Below, piece by piece: positions 35,480 through 44,297 of a DNA stretch of 64,000 nucleotides; position 1 is the stretch's first letter; each line of letters starts with the position of its first letter. The position numbers and the translations under genes are program-made. Source of the stretch: Pseudomonas cremoris (lineage in GTDB: Bacteria > Pseudomonadota > Gammaproteobacteria > Pseudomonadales > Pseudomonadaceae); NCBI RefSeq assembly GCF_014230465.1, contig NZ_JAAXCY010000010.1:124001-188000 (forward strand). The letters are read 5' to 3'. A model generated the notes under the pieces. It was not told the DNA's origin, ran no database searches, and saw only the letters and a list, made by a program, of their open reading frames with translations.

Positions 35480-36403
35480 ATGTCTACGCCATTTGATTCG
35501 CGCGCCTTTCGCCGTGCGCTGGGCAACTTCGCCACGGGGGTCACCGTGGTCACCGCCGCCACTGAGGGCGGTCAACAGGTGGGTGTGACCGCCAACAGTT
35601 TCAACTCGGTATCGCTGGATCCACCGCTGGTGTTGTGGAGCATCGACAAGCGTTCCACCAGCCATGGGGTGTTTGAGCAGGCCAGCCATTTTGCGGTGAA
35701 CATCCTGGCGGCGAACCAGATCGACTTATCCAATAATTTCGCCCGGCCCCGGGAAGACCGCTTTGCCGGTATCGCCCATGAGCGCGGTGAAGGGGGTGCC
35801 CCGGTATTTGCCGATTGTGCGGCGCATTTTCATTGTGAGAAGTACCAACAGGTGGACGGTGGCGATCACTGGATCATGATCGGCAAGGTGGTGCGCTTTG
35901 ACGATTTTGGCCGCGCGCCGTTGCTGTATCACCAGGGGGCTTATTCGATGGTGTTGCCGCATTCGCAACTGGCCCAGGGCGAATCCGTCGACCAGCCCGT
36001 CAGCGACTTCCAAGGGCGTTTGCGCGGCAACCTGTACTACCTCATGACCCAGGCGGTGCGCAGTTACCAGTGTGATTACCAACCCCGGCAACTGGCGACC
36101 GGCCTGCGCACCAGCGAGGCTCGCTTGTTGATGGTGTTGGAACGGGACGCCGGCCTGAGCCCGAGTGAACTGCTGCGGGAAGTCGCGATGCCCCAGCGTG
36201 AGGTGGACGAGGCTATCGTCAACCTGACCCGCAAAGGCTTGGTGAGCGAGGCGGGAGGGCGTGTGCACCTGACAGGGCAGGGCATCGAACAGACCGAAGG
36301 CTTGTGGGAGATTGCCCGACAGCAGCAAGAGCGGGTGTTTGGCGAGTTTGACGCGCAAGAGCTGGAGCACTTCAAGCAAGTCTTGCTCAAGGTGATCTTG
36401 TAG
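35480..36403 (+). CDS. 4-hydroxyphenylacetate 3-hydroxylase, flavin reductase component (C1 type)
   Basis: 307 residues. Residues about 8-160 are a FMN-binding split-barrel flavin reductase (NFATGVTVVTA, GVTANSFNSVSLDPP). Residues about 190-305 are a MarR-like winged helix (LLMVLERDAGLSPSELLREVAMPQREVDEAI). This fusion is known in the Acinetobacter C1 reductase, where the extra domain makes NADH oxidation respond to 4-HPA. It supplies reduced flavin to the C2 oxygenase. The stop codon TAG (36401-36403) is already inside the inverted repeat that follows. Confidence 0.88.
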   Translation: MSTPFDSRAFRRALGNFATGVTVVTAATEGGQQVGVTANSFNSVSLDPPLVLWSIDKRSTSHGVFEQASHFAVNILAANQIDLSNNFARPREDRFAGIAHERGEGGAPVFADCAAHFHCEKYQQVDGGDHWIMIGKVVRFDDFGRAPLLYHQGAYSMVLPHSQLAQGESVDQPVSDFQGRLRGNLYYLMTQAVRSYQCDYQPRQLATGLRTSEARLLMVLERDAGLSPSELLREVAMPQREVDEAIVNLTRKGLVSEAGGRVHLTGQGIEQTEGLWEIARQQQERVFGEFDAQELEHFKQVLLKVIL

Positions 36404-36531
36404 TGAGCGGGCTTGCCCCGCGCCGGGCTGCGAAGCGGCCCTAAAACCTGCCACCGCGATGTACCTGATACAGCGCGGCGGTCTTGTTGGGGCTGCTTCG
36501 CAGCCCAGCGCGGGGCAAGCCCGCTCACTAC
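36400..36531. repeat. Large inverted repeat (REP-like) overlapping the C1 stop codon
   Basis: Arms of about 37 bp with only one or two mismatches: the left begins gtagtgagcgggcttgcccc and the right ends ggggcaagcccgctcactac. They flank a spacer of about 55 bp. This is a REP variant different from the 'gctcgcgaa' type. Its left arm contributes the last codon and stop of the flavin reductase gene. Together with the next repeats it fills the convergent gap before hpaI and could end transcription both ways. Confidence 0.85.
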
Positions 36532-36559
36532 AGGGCAATGTTGCGCAGGTGACTTCTTA

Positions 36560-36785
36560 CCCACCGCTTTCGCAGGCAAGCCACACAGTTGGATTGGTGC
36601 CAGGCTCGGGAACTGGGTACACCGCTGATCCCCTGTGGGAGCGGGCTTGCTCGCGAAGGCGGCGTGTCAGTTAATACAAGTGCTGGCTGACCGACCGCTT
36701 TCGCAGGCAAGCCAGCTCCCACATTTGGATTTGTGTCAGGCTCGGGAACTGGGTACACCGTTGATCCCTGTGGGAGCGGTGTGTT
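36560..36785. repeat. Tandem degenerate REP units, period about 131 bp
   Basis: Two copies of the order 'accgctttcgcaggcaagcc ... aggctcgggaactgggtaca ... tgtgggagcgg' start at 36563 and 36694. The first contains a full REP core (tgtgggagcgggcttgctcg), the second a truncated one. No gene is seen between 36404 and 36791; the stretch is repeat only. Confidence 0.8.
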
Positions 36786-36791
36786 TGGGGA

Positions 36792-37589
36792 TCAGTACAC
36801 CCCACCTGCTGCGGGTGCAGGGGGTTCGATATTTTTGAAGCGACCCGCCAGGGTTTGCAGGCCGCGCATCAACACGGTGGTATCCACGCCGACGGCCACA
36901 AATGTAGCGCCCAATTCCAGGTAGCGGCGCGCCAACGTCTCATCAGCACTCAAGATACCCACGGCCTTGCCCGCTTTACGCACGCGTGCAATCGCATCCT
37001 CGATAGCCGCTTGCACGTCCGGGTGGCCAGGGTTGCCGCGATGGCCCATGGCGGCCGACAGGTCCGCAGGCCCGATGAACACGCCATCCACACCGTCCAC
37101 TGAAGCAATCTCATCCAGGTTCGCAAGGCCCACGGTGTTTTCGATCTGCACCAGCAGGCACATTTCTTCATCGGCCTTATCCAAATAGTCAGGCACGCTG
37201 TTCCAGCGTGATGCCCGCGCCAGGGCACTGCCGACGCCGCGTACACCGTGGGGCGGGTAGGTGATGGCGCGCACCAGTTCGCGGGCTTGTTCGGCACTTT
37301 CAACCATGGGCACCAGCAGGGTTTGCACGCCAATATCCAGCACTTGCTTGATCAGCGCCGTGTCGCCCACCACCGGGCGGATGATCGGTTGCGACGGGTA
37401 GGGTGCAATCGCCTGCAACTGGCCAAGCAGGCTGCGCAAGTCATTGGGGGCGTGCTCGCCGTCGATCAGCAACCAGTCAAAGCCGGCGTTGGCCGCCAGC
37501 TCCGCGCAGTACGCATCGGCCAGGCCCAGCCACAGGCCGATTTGCGGTTCACCGGCCTTGAGGCGGGCCTTGAAGGCGTTTTTCAGCAT
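36792..37589 (-). CDS. hpaI: 4-hydroxy-2-oxoheptanedioate aldolase
   Basis: 265-residue class II (metal-dependent) pyruvate aldolase. It splits 4-hydroxy-2-oxoheptanedioate to pyruvate and succinate semialdehyde, the last step of the 4-HPA meta route. Family motifs: [39 protein letters not shown] and the metal/pyruvate site [14 protein letters not shown]. It is the promoter-distal gene, 10 bp after hpaH. Confidence 0.95.
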   Translation of the reverse strand: MLKNAFKARLKAGEPQIGLWLGLADAYCAELAANAGFDWLLIDGEHAPNDLRSLLGQLQAIAPYPSQPIIRPVVGDTALIKQVLDIGVQTLLVPMVESAEQARELVRAITYPPHGVRGVGSALARASRWNSVPDYLDKADEEMCLLVQIENTVGLANLDEIASVDGVDGVFIGPADLSAAMGHRGNPGHPDVQAAIEDAIARVRKAGKAVGILSADETLARRYLELGATFVAVGVDTTVLMRGLQTLAGRFKNIEPPAPAAGGVY

Positions 37590-37599
37590 GGTTCAACCC

Positions 37600-38403
37600 T
37601 CAGACGAAGCGGCAGGCGATGCTGCCCAGTTGGTCGTAGTCGACATGGAAGGTGTCCCCTGGATTGGCCGCTACCGGCCGGGTGAAGGAGCCGCCAAGGA
37701 TGATCTGGCCCGCTTCCAGGGTCACGTCGTAGGCCGCCAGCTTGTTGGCCAGCCATGCCACGCCTTTGGCCGGGTGGTTGAGCACGGCGGCGCTGACACC
37801 GGATTCCTCGATCACTCCGTTGCGGTACAGCACCGCCGGAATGCGCCGCAGGTCGACGTCGGTGGGGCGCACGGGGCGGCCGCCCATCACCACGCCGGCG
37901 TTGGCGGCGTTATCGGAAATGGTGTCGAACACTTTGCGGGTCGTGCCGGTCTGCGGGTCGATCTGCTGGATACGAGCGTCGATGATTTCCAGTGCCGGGA
38001 TCACCCATTCGGTGGCGTCCAGCACGTCGAACACCGACACGTTCGGGCCCTTGAGCGGCTTGCCGAGGATGAACGCCAGCTCCACTTCAACCCGTGGCAC
38101 GATAAAACGCTCGAAAGGAATGTCGGTGCCTTCGTCGAAGAACATATCGTCGAGCAAGGCGCCAAAGTCAGGTTCGGTGATGTTCGATGACACTTGCATG
38201 GCGCGCGAGGTCAGGCCGATCTTGTGGCCGACGAGCTTGCGCCCGTCCTTGATTTTCTGTGCCACCCACGCGCGCTGGATGGCGTAGGCGTCTTCGATCG
38301 TGATGTCGGGGTAGGCCAGGGAAAACTGTGGCACCTGCTGGCGGGTGCGTTCGGCGGTGTTCAGGCGATCGGCCGCCTGTTGGATCAACGTTGAATCGAG
38401 CAT
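37600..38403 (-). CDS. hpaH: 2-oxo-hept-4-ene-1,7-dioate hydratase
   Basis: 267-residue FAH-fold/MhpD-family hydratase. It adds water to 2-oxo-hept-4-ene-1,7-dioate. Recognised by [33 protein letters not shown], the acid residues in [13 protein letters not shown], and the closing [18 protein letters not shown]. It lies 25 bp after hpaF in the lower-pathway operon. Confidence 0.94.
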   Translation of the reverse strand: MLDSTLIQQAADRLNTAERTRQQVPQFSLAYPDITIEDAYAIQRAWVAQKIKDGRKLVGHKIGLTSRAMQVSSNITEPDFGALLDDMFFDEGTDIPFERFIVPRVEVELAFILGKPLKGPNVSVFDVLDATEWVIPALEIIDARIQQIDPQTGTTRKVFDTISDNAANAGVVMGGRPVRPTDVDLRRIPAVLYRNGVIEESGVSAAVLNHPAKGVAWLANKLAAYDVTLEAGQIILGGSFTRPVAANPGDTFHVDYDQLGSIACRFV

Positions 38404-38428
38404 GGCGGGTTTCTCTGCAAAGAAGCAT

Positions 38429-38833
38429 TCAGCGGTTGAACAGCGGGTGCAGGCTGCTGTGTTTGCCGTCGTAGACTTGGCCTGGGCTTTCGTCGATCTG
38501 CAGGGTGATGCCGATCGGTCGTTCCAGCAGCAGGTGGCCCAGGCGCGCGTTCAACACCGCCAGCAACTGGTCGCCGACTTGCTTGTGCACCGTGGCGCTG
38601 CGGCCTGCGCCCATGCGCAGGTTGGCGTACAAAAAGCCGTAATTACCCTGGCCATCCGCCACGGCGCTGTGGGCGGCGGGGTAGGCCAGCACGCGGGTGC
38701 CGCCCTTTGGGAAAACGGTTTTGCCGCTTTCGTCGTGTTGTTCAAGCATGGTGTCGGCAAGTGCGCGGCACAGGCCTGGGATATCGGCGCAGTGTTCCAG
38801 ATCGGCGGTGTAGAGCAGCACGAGATGGGGCAT
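38429..38833 (-). CDS. hpaF: 5-carboxymethyl-2-hydroxymuconate delta-isomerase
   Basis: 134-residue tautomerase-superfamily (CHMI) enzyme. After removal of Met, the catalytic Pro is Pro2 ([13 protein letters not shown]). It isomerises 5-carboxymethyl-2-hydroxymuconate in the 4-HPA pathway. Length is slightly above the Escherichia enzyme (about 126). It begins 13 bp after hpaD. Confidence 0.93.
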   Translation of the reverse strand: MPHLVLLYTADLEHCADIPGLCRALADTMLEQHDESGKTVFPKGGTRVLAYPAAHSAVADGQGNYGFLYANLRMGAGRSATVHKQVGDQLLAVLNARLGHLLLERPIGITLQIDESPGQVYDGKHSSLHPLFNR

Positions 38834-38846
38834 GTGAAGCTCCTGG

Positions 38847-39770
38847 TCAAAGGCGGCTGGTGGACGCCACGGCGGAAGGGTTGGACGCACTGGCCGGCGG
38901 CGTCGCCGAACCGTCTTGTGGCGTCACCGGGAACACTGCGTTGATCTGGCCGGTGCCGGAGGCGGCGAAGTAGGGCGTGAGCACCTCGACCTTGGCGTCG
39001 TAGTTCGACCAGCCCATGGCCCCCAGCAGCATCGCGGTGTCGTGCATGAAGCCCTCGCCATGCCCCTTGGCCGCATACTCCGGAAGCATGCCGCAGAACT
39101 CGGCCCACTCGGCGTGTTCCCACATCTGCACCACGCGCTCGTCGAGGGTTTCGAGGAACGGGCTCCAGATTTTGGTGGCGAACTCCGGTGCCTGGCCGTT
39201 CTGCGCAAAACGGTGCGACAGCGAGCCACTGGCGAGGAACGCCACGGTGCCGTCGTAGTGGTCTTCCACCGCCTTGCGCATGGCCCAGCCCAGACGCGCG
39301 CTGTCGTTGAGGTAGTGCGAGGTGCACAGCGACGACACCGAGATCACCTTGAAATGCTGGTCGGCGTTCATGTAACGCATCGGCACCAGGGTGCCGTATT
39401 CCGGTGCGAGGGTGGTGGCGTGGTGGGCCATGGTTTCCACGCCCAGGCGGTTGCATTCATCGGCGAGGATCTTGCCCAGCGCCGGGTTGCCCGGGAACTC
39501 GTATTCCATGTTGCTGATGAAATGCGGCAGTTCGTTGCTGGTGTACAGGCCTTTGAAATGCGGCCCGCAATTGATGTGGTAGTTGGCGTTGACCAGCCAA
39601 TGGGTGTCGAACACCACGAGGGTGTCCACCCCCAGTTCGCGGCAGCGCCGGCTGATTTCGAGGTGGCCGTCGATGGCGGCCTTGCGAAACCCTTGGCGTG
39701 GGCCGGGCAGTTCCGACAGGTACATCGAGGGAACGTGGGTGATCTTGGCAGCGAGAGCAAGCTTGCCCAT
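38847..39770 (-). CDS. hpaD: 3,4-dihydroxyphenylacetate (homoprotocatechuate) 2,3-dioxygenase
   Basis: 307-residue class III extradiol (LigB-type) ring-cleaving dioxygenase. Iron-site His residues occur near the N-terminus (ITHVPSMY) and in FDTHWLVN; the later blocks are HHATTLAPEYGTLVP, SGSLSHRF and GEGFMHDTAMLLGAMGW. It opens homoprotocatechuate meta to the ring. The usual end is FPVTPQ; here about 22 extra residues rich in Ser, Ala and Pro follow, which is unusual. Positioned between hpaE and hpaF as in other hpa operons. Confidence 0.94.
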   Translation of the reverse strand: MGKLALAAKITHVPSMYLSELPGPRQGFRKAAIDGHLEISRRCRELGVDTLVVFDTHWLVNANYHINCGPHFKGLYTSNELPHFISNMEYEFPGNPALGKILADECNRLGVETMAHHATTLAPEYGTLVPMRYMNADQHFKVISVSSLCTSHYLNDSARLGWAMRKAVEDHYDGTVAFLASGSLSHRFAQNGQAPEFATKIWSPFLETLDERVVQMWEHAEWAEFCGMLPEYAAKGHGEGFMHDTAMLLGAMGWSNYDAKVEVLTPYFAASGTGQINAVFPVTPQDGSATPPASASNPSAVASTSRL

Positions 39771-39887
39771 GACGGTTCTCCTGGCGGGGCCCTCGGGGGC
39801 CCGTATTCTTGTGATGGTCTGCGCGAAGGTAGCCGGTGACCCTTGCCGTTTTATAAACCCGGCAGGGTCACGATTGCGAGTCGATCG

Positions 39888-41348
39888 TTACACACCCCAG
39901 CGTGGAATGTGGTGGCTGCCCATGGAGATGCAGATGTTCTTCGCTTCAGTGAACACTTCGAAGCTGTACTCGCCGCCTTCACGGCCAGTGCCCGAGCCCT
40001 TCACGCCACCGAACGGCTGGCGCAGGTCGCGTACGTTCTGGCTGTTGATGAACACCATGCCGGCCTCGATGCCGTAGGCCAGGCGATGGGCCTTGCCGAT
40101 GTCCTGGGTCCAGATGTAGGAGGCCAGGCCGTACTCGGTGTCGTTGGCCAGGCGCAGGGCCTCGGCTTCGTCCTTGAACTTGATCAGGCACACCACCGGG
40201 CCGAAGATTTCTTCCTGCGCAATGCGCATGCGGTTGTCCACATCGGCAAACACGGTGGGTTGGATGAACTGGCCCTTGGACAAGTGCGCCGGCAGGTTGG
40301 CCGGGCGCTCCAGGCCGCCGGCCAGCAGGTTGGCGCCTTCCTCGATGCCGATCTTGATGTAGCCGGTGACCTTGTCGTAGTGGGCCTGGGTGATCATCGA
40401 GCCGACCTGGGTTTTCGGGTCTTGCGGGTCGCCGACGATCAAGCGCTTGGCGCGGGCTACGAACTCGGCGACGAACTGGTCGTACACGGTTTCCTGGATA
40501 AAGATGCGGCTGCCGGCGGTGCAGCGTTCGCCGTTCAACGAGAAGATGGTGAACAGCGCCGCATCCAGGGCGCGATCGAGATCGGCATCGTCAAAGATCA
40601 GCACCGGGCTCTTGCCGCCCAGTTCCATCGAGTACTTTTTCAGGCCGCCTGTCTGCATGATCCGGCGCCCGGTGGCGGTGCCGCCGGTGAAGGAGATGGC
40701 GCGCACATCCGGGTGGCGCACCAACGCATCGCCGGCCGTGGCGCCGTAGCCTTGCACCACGTTGAGCACGCCGGGCGGGATACCGGCTTCGAGCGCCAGG
40801 CGCCCCAGTTCATTGGCGGTCAGCGGCGACAGTTCGCTCATCTTCAGCACTGCGGTATTACCCAACGCCAGGGCCGGCGCGGTTTTCCAGGTGGCGGTCA
40901 TGAACGGCACGTTCCACGGCGACACCAGCGCACACACGCCCACCGGCTGGCGCAGGGTGTAGTTGAGCATCTGGTCGTCCACCGGGTAGCTATGGCCGTC
41001 CATGCGCGTGCAGACTTCGGCGAAGAAGTCGAAGTTGTGGGACGCGCGTGGGATCAGCACGTTCTTGGTCTGATGGATCGGCAGGCCGGTGTCCAGGGTT
41101 TCCAGTTCGGCCAGGTTGGGCACGTTCTGCTCGATCAACTCACCGAGCTTGCGCATCAACCGGGCGCGTTCCTTGGCCGGGGTGTTGGCCCACTTGGGGA
41201 AGGCTTCCTTGGCAGCAGCCACGGCCAGGTTGACCTCATCGGCACCACCGCTGGCGACTTCACCAAGGGCTTCGCCGGTGGCCGGGTTGTAGTTGGTGAA
41301 GGTGTCGGGGCTGTCGACTTCGCGGCCGTTGATCCAGTGCTTGATCAT
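39888..41348 (-). CDS. hpaE: 5-carboxymethyl-2-hydroxymuconate semialdehyde dehydrogenase
   Basis: 486-residue NAD-dependent aldehyde dehydrogenase. VSPWNVPFMTATWKTAPALA, the glycine motif SFTGGTATGR, the general-base Glu of MELGGKSP and the nucleophile Cys in NGERCTAGSR are all present. It oxidises the ring-cleavage semialdehyde to the diacid. The ATG at 41348 is chosen because the protein then begins MIKHWINGREVDS, as in the family. It is 19 bp after hpaG2. A 117-bp gap to hpaD shows no recognisable site. Confidence 0.95.
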   Translation of the reverse strand: MIKHWINGREVDSPDTFTNYNPATGEALGEVASGGADEVNLAVAAAKEAFPKWANTPAKERARLMRKLGELIEQNVPNLAELETLDTGLPIHQTKNVLIPRASHNFDFFAEVCTRMDGHSYPVDDQMLNYTLRQPVGVCALVSPWNVPFMTATWKTAPALALGNTAVLKMSELSPLTANELGRLALEAGIPPGVLNVVQGYGATAGDALVRHPDVRAISFTGGTATGRRIMQTGGLKKYSMELGGKSPVLIFDDADLDRALDAALFTIFSLNGERCTAGSRIFIQETVYDQFVAEFVARAKRLIVGDPQDPKTQVGSMITQAHYDKVTGYIKIGIEEGANLLAGGLERPANLPAHLSKGQFIQPTVFADVDNRMRIAQEEIFGPVVCLIKFKDEAEALRLANDTEYGLASYIWTQDIGKAHRLAYGIEAGMVFINSQNVRDLRQPFGGVKGSGTGREGGEYSFEVFTEAKNICISMGSHHIPRWGV

Positions 41349-41367
41349 GCTGTTCTCTCTGTTGTTT

Positions 41368-42132
41368 TCAGCCGCGAGCGGCAAAGAATTCGGATTCACT
41401 GACAATGCGGTTGACCAGCCGGCCAACGCCTTCGACCTCCACCACCACCTCATCGCCCGGCACGACGTCGGCCAGGCCTTCGGGCGTGCCGGTGGCGATC
41501 ATGTCGCCCGGTTGCAGGGTCATGAAGCTGGAGAAGTATTCGATCAGGTAAGGGATGTCGAAGATCATGTCGGCGGTGCTGCCTTCTTGTTTCAACTCGC
41601 CATTGATCCAGGTGCGCAACTTGAGGGCTGACGGGTCGGGCACATCGGCGGCGTCGACGATCCAAGGGCCGACCGGGGTGGTGCAGTCGCGGTTTTTTAC
41701 GCGCAGGTTGGGGCGGTAGTAGTTTTCCAGGTAGTCGCGGATGGCGTAGTCGTTGCACACCGTGTAGCCAGCCAGGTAGCTCAGCGCGTCTTCACGCTTG
41801 ACGTTGCGCGCCGGCTTGCCGATCACCGCCACCAGTTCGCACTCGTAGTGCATGTACTTGACGTTGTCGGGGCGCCAGGTGGTTTGTTTGTGTCCGGTGT
41901 AGGTGCCGGGGGATTTGATAAAGGCCAGCGGCTCGGTCGGCGCATTAAAGGCCAATTCAGCGGCGTGGTCGGCGTAGTTCAGCCCCAGGGCGAACATGCT
42001 GCCCTCGGCGGGCGGCAGCCATTCAACTTGCTGCTCGGCGAGTAGGCGGCCATCGGCGAGGCGGACGGCGTTGTCGGCCTCTACCGTGACCGCATGGATT
42101 TGGTTCTGATAGCGAATGCGTGCGTGCTTCAT
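41368..42132 (-). CDS. hpaG2: 5-oxopent-3-ene-1,2,5-tricarboxylate decarboxylase / HHDD isomerase, subunit 2
   Basis: 254-residue FAH-fold protein, equivalent to the C-terminal half of Escherichia HpaG. It decarboxylates 5-oxopent-3-ene-1,2,5-tricarboxylate and isomerises the product (OPET decarboxylase/HHDD isomerase). Metal acids lie in HYECELVAVIGKPA and TVCNDYAIRD; the end has LQPGDMIATGTPEGLADVVPGD. It follows hpaG1 by 10 bp as a separate gene rather than fused. Confidence 0.93.
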   Translation of the reverse strand: MKHARIRYQNQIHAVTVEADNAVRLADGRLLAEQQVEWLPPAEGSMFALGLNYADHAAELAFNAPTEPLAFIKSPGTYTGHKQTTWRPDNVKYMHYECELVAVIGKPARNVKREDALSYLAGYTVCNDYAIRDYLENYYRPNLRVKNRDCTTPVGPWIVDAADVPDPSALKLRTWINGELKQEGSTADMIFDIPYLIEYFSSFMTLQPGDMIATGTPEGLADVVPGDEVVVEVEGVGRLVNRIVSESEFFAARG

Positions 42133-42142
42133 CGGTGTTTCC

Positions 42143-42799
42143 TCACTCGGCCACAATAGGGTTGGTCAGGCGACCCAGGCCGCTGATCTCGACGACAACT
42201 TCATCGCCGGGCACGACGTCGACGCGGCCTTCAGGTGTGCCGGTGATCAGCACATCGCCTGCGTGCAGGGTCATGAATTCACTGAGTTCGGCGATCAACC
42301 GAGGAATGCTGCGCACGAAATTGGCCGTGGTGTTTTCCTGGCGTACTTCGCCGTTGACCAGCAGCGTGAGCACCAGCCCGTGGACATCCGGCACTTCGCC
42401 AGTGGGGATCACTTCGCCGCTGAGCGCACAAAAACCATCGCGGCATTTGGCTTTGACGGAGGGGCGGTAGTAGCTGTCTTCCGGCAGGCTGAATTCGTTG
42501 ACGATCACGTAGCCGGCGACATGCGCGAGGGCGTCCTGTTCGGCCACGCGGCTGGCGGTCTTGCCGATCACTACCCCCAGCGCCGGGCCAGGCTGCAGGC
42601 GCTCGCCAGTGGGGGCGATCACGGCTTGGCCGTCGACGGAGCGGGTGTTCGGCGTCTTGATGAACAGCACCGGTTTTTGCGGCGGCTTCTGGTAAGGCGG
42701 CTGGTTGAATTCGTCCAGTCGGCTGTGCAGCAGGCCTTGGTAGTTCAAGGCGATGCCGAACAAGGTACCGGTGGCGATGTCGCTGGCGGCGCGGCGCAT
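42143..42799 (-). CDS. hpaG1: OPET decarboxylase / HHDD isomerase, subunit 1
   Basis: 218-residue FAH-fold protein equivalent to the N-terminal half of Escherichia HpaG. It has GTLFGIALNYQGLLHSRLDEF, LGVVIGKTASRV and LHAGDVLITGTPEGRVDVVPGD. It shares the last block with HpaG2, showing the internal duplication from which fused HpaG arose. AGGAG lies 6 bp before the ATG. It is the first gene of hpaG1-G2-E-D-F-H-I and follows the operator palindromes directly. Confidence 0.93.
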   Translation of the reverse strand: MRRAASDIATGTLFGIALNYQGLLHSRLDEFNQPPYQKPPQKPVLFIKTPNTRSVDGQAVIAPTGERLQPGPALGVVIGKTASRVAEQDALAHVAGYVIVNEFSLPEDSYYRPSVKAKCRDGFCALSGEVIPTGEVPDVHGLVLTLLVNGEVRQENTTANFVRSIPRLIAELSEFMTLHAGDVLITGTPEGRVDVVPGDEVVVEISGLGRLTNPIVAE

Positions 42800-42827
42800 G
42801 TCTGACTCCTGAATCTGGCTGGATTGA

Positions 42828-42859
42828 TTAACATGTTAACCTTGTAATTAAGATGTTAA
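42828..42859. promoter_or_regulatory. Two TTAA(C/G)ATGTTAA palindromes upstream of hpaG1
   Basis: TTAACATGTTAA (42828-42839, a perfect 12-bp palindrome) and TTAAGATGTTAA (42848-42859, one mismatch) are 20 bp apart, two helical turns, just before the lower-pathway operon. This suits a dimeric MarR-type repressor such as HpaR, which controls this operon in enterobacteria. No hpaR gene is in the window. Confidence 0.7.
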
Positions 42860-42935
42860 CAATGGCCGTTCGGGATTTTTTTCGGGGTAAGTTTCAAGGG
42901 CACTGGATAGCGCCCTGTGGTGGGTCAAAAGGGCT

Positions 42936-44297
42936 TTATGGTGCGGGATAAACCTCTGGAATCCACACCGAAACACACAAGCCACGCTGTGCCGCCGGAT
43001 CGCTGAATGCCAGTTCAACCCGTGCCCCGGTGCGCTCGGCGATCGCCTTGACGATCGACAGCCCCAGCCCGGAACCGGCTTCGTCGGTGCCCAGGCTGCG
43101 ATAGAACGGGTCGAACACGCGGGCCTGTTCTTCCCCGGCAATGCCTGGGCCTGAGTCCTTGATTTGCAGGTGTACAGCGCCGGGCGTTGCTTGGACCGAC
43201 AAGTCGATGCGCCCGCCCGCAGGGGTATAGCGGATGGCGTTGTCTACCAGGTTCTTCACCAAGGTAAACAGGTCCAACTCGTTAAAGACCACGTGCGCGT
43301 CCTGGGGACTGTCGACGCCGATGTCGATCTGCTTGCGTTCGGCCAGGGGCAGCAGGTCTTCCAGGACCTGTCGATACAACTCATGTACCGAAAGCCGGGT
43401 TTGTGCCCGTTCTGATGTCGATTGCGCCGCCGCCAGGCTCAACAGCTGATCAATCAGTTTGCGACCGCGCTCAATGCCCCGTGACAACGGGTCAAACCGC
43501 TCGCGGGTCGCAGGCAACATCTCGGTGGCGGCGAGCCGCTCGGCCTGCAAGGACAAGGCGGTCATTGGCGAGCGCAACTCATGGGCCGCATCGGCAACAA
43601 AGCGCCGCTGGCTGTCCATGGACTGGGCCACCCGCGCCAGCAGGCGATTGATGGCGACCACAAACGGGCGCACTTCGGTGGGCAGGTGCTGCTCCTGGAT
43701 TGGATGCAACTCCTGCTCGGCCCGCTGATCGATCTCTGCCGCCAGCACGCCGATCGGGCGAAACAGCTTGCGCACCAGGTCGCCGACCACCAGCAACAGC
43801 ACCGGAAACAGAATCAGGAACGGCAACAGGCTGCGCCAGGCACTTTCGCGGGCATCCTTGTCGCGGGCGTCCTGTTCCTGCGCTACGGCAATCCGCTGGC
43901 CCTGGGCGGTGCTGCGCACCAATACGCGAAAGGCCTCACCGGCCACTTCAACGGTGGACAGGCCATCGGTGAGCGTCGTTGGAAAGGGCAGGGGCAGCGC
44001 TTCATCGGTGGCGCCCGTCGCGTGCTGGCCGTCGCCCAGGTATTGGATGATCACCCGCGACTCTTCGTCATCACCGTCGATGGCCGGGCCTTGGGGGTAT
44101 TGCAAGGTCATCTGCTGGCGGTCAAACAGCATCGCCACCTGGCGCAAGGTGTCGTCCTGCTGTTCGTGGGCCTCTTCAAACGCCGAGACAAAGGCGAATA
44201 CGCTGGCCAGCAGCGCCACCAACAGAATTGCCAGTGACAGCGTCACCGACAGCCGCAGTTGCACCGACTCATTCAAACGCTTTTTGAAACCATCCAT
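42936..44297 (-). CDS. Sensor histidine kinase (QseC/PmrB-like)
   Basis: 453-residue inner-membrane kinase. Transmembrane helices at about 15-40 and 156-175 flank a periplasmic loop of about 115 residues; then HAMP-like linker, H-box with His239 (ADAAHELRSPMTAL), N-box (LVKNLVDNAIRY), DSGPGI and GSGLGLSIVKAI. It phosphorylates the response regulator whose gene overlaps it by 25 bp. The signal is unknown. Its 3' end is adjacent to the hpa operator region but transcription runs away from it. Confidence 0.93.
   Translation of the reverse strand: MDGFKKRLNESVQLRLSVTLSLAILLVALLASVFAFVSAFEEAHEQQDDTLRQVAMLFDRQQMTLQYPQGPAIDGDDEESRVIIQYLGDGQHATGATDEALPLPFPTTLTDGLSTVEVAGEAFRVLVRSTAQGQRIAVAQEQDARDKDARESAWRSLLPFLILFPVLLLVVGDLVRKLFRPIGVLAAEIDQRAEQELHPIQEQHLPTEVRPFVVAINRLLARVAQSMDSQRRFVADAAHELRSPMTALSLQAERLAATEMLPATRERFDPLSRGIERGRKLIDQLLSLAAAQSTSERAQTRLSVHELYRQVLEDLLPLAERKQIDIGVDSPQDAHVVFNELDLFTLVKNLVDNAIRYTPAGGRIDLSVQATPGAVHLQIKDSGPGIAGEEQARVFDPFYRSLGTDEAGSGLGLSIVKAIAERTGARVELAFSDPAAQRGLCVSVWIPEVYPAP

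Noticed and set aside
39843..41402. Open frame of 519 codons antisense to hpaE
   Set aside because: No recognisable motif, low-complexity composition, and hpaE is unambiguous on the other strand.
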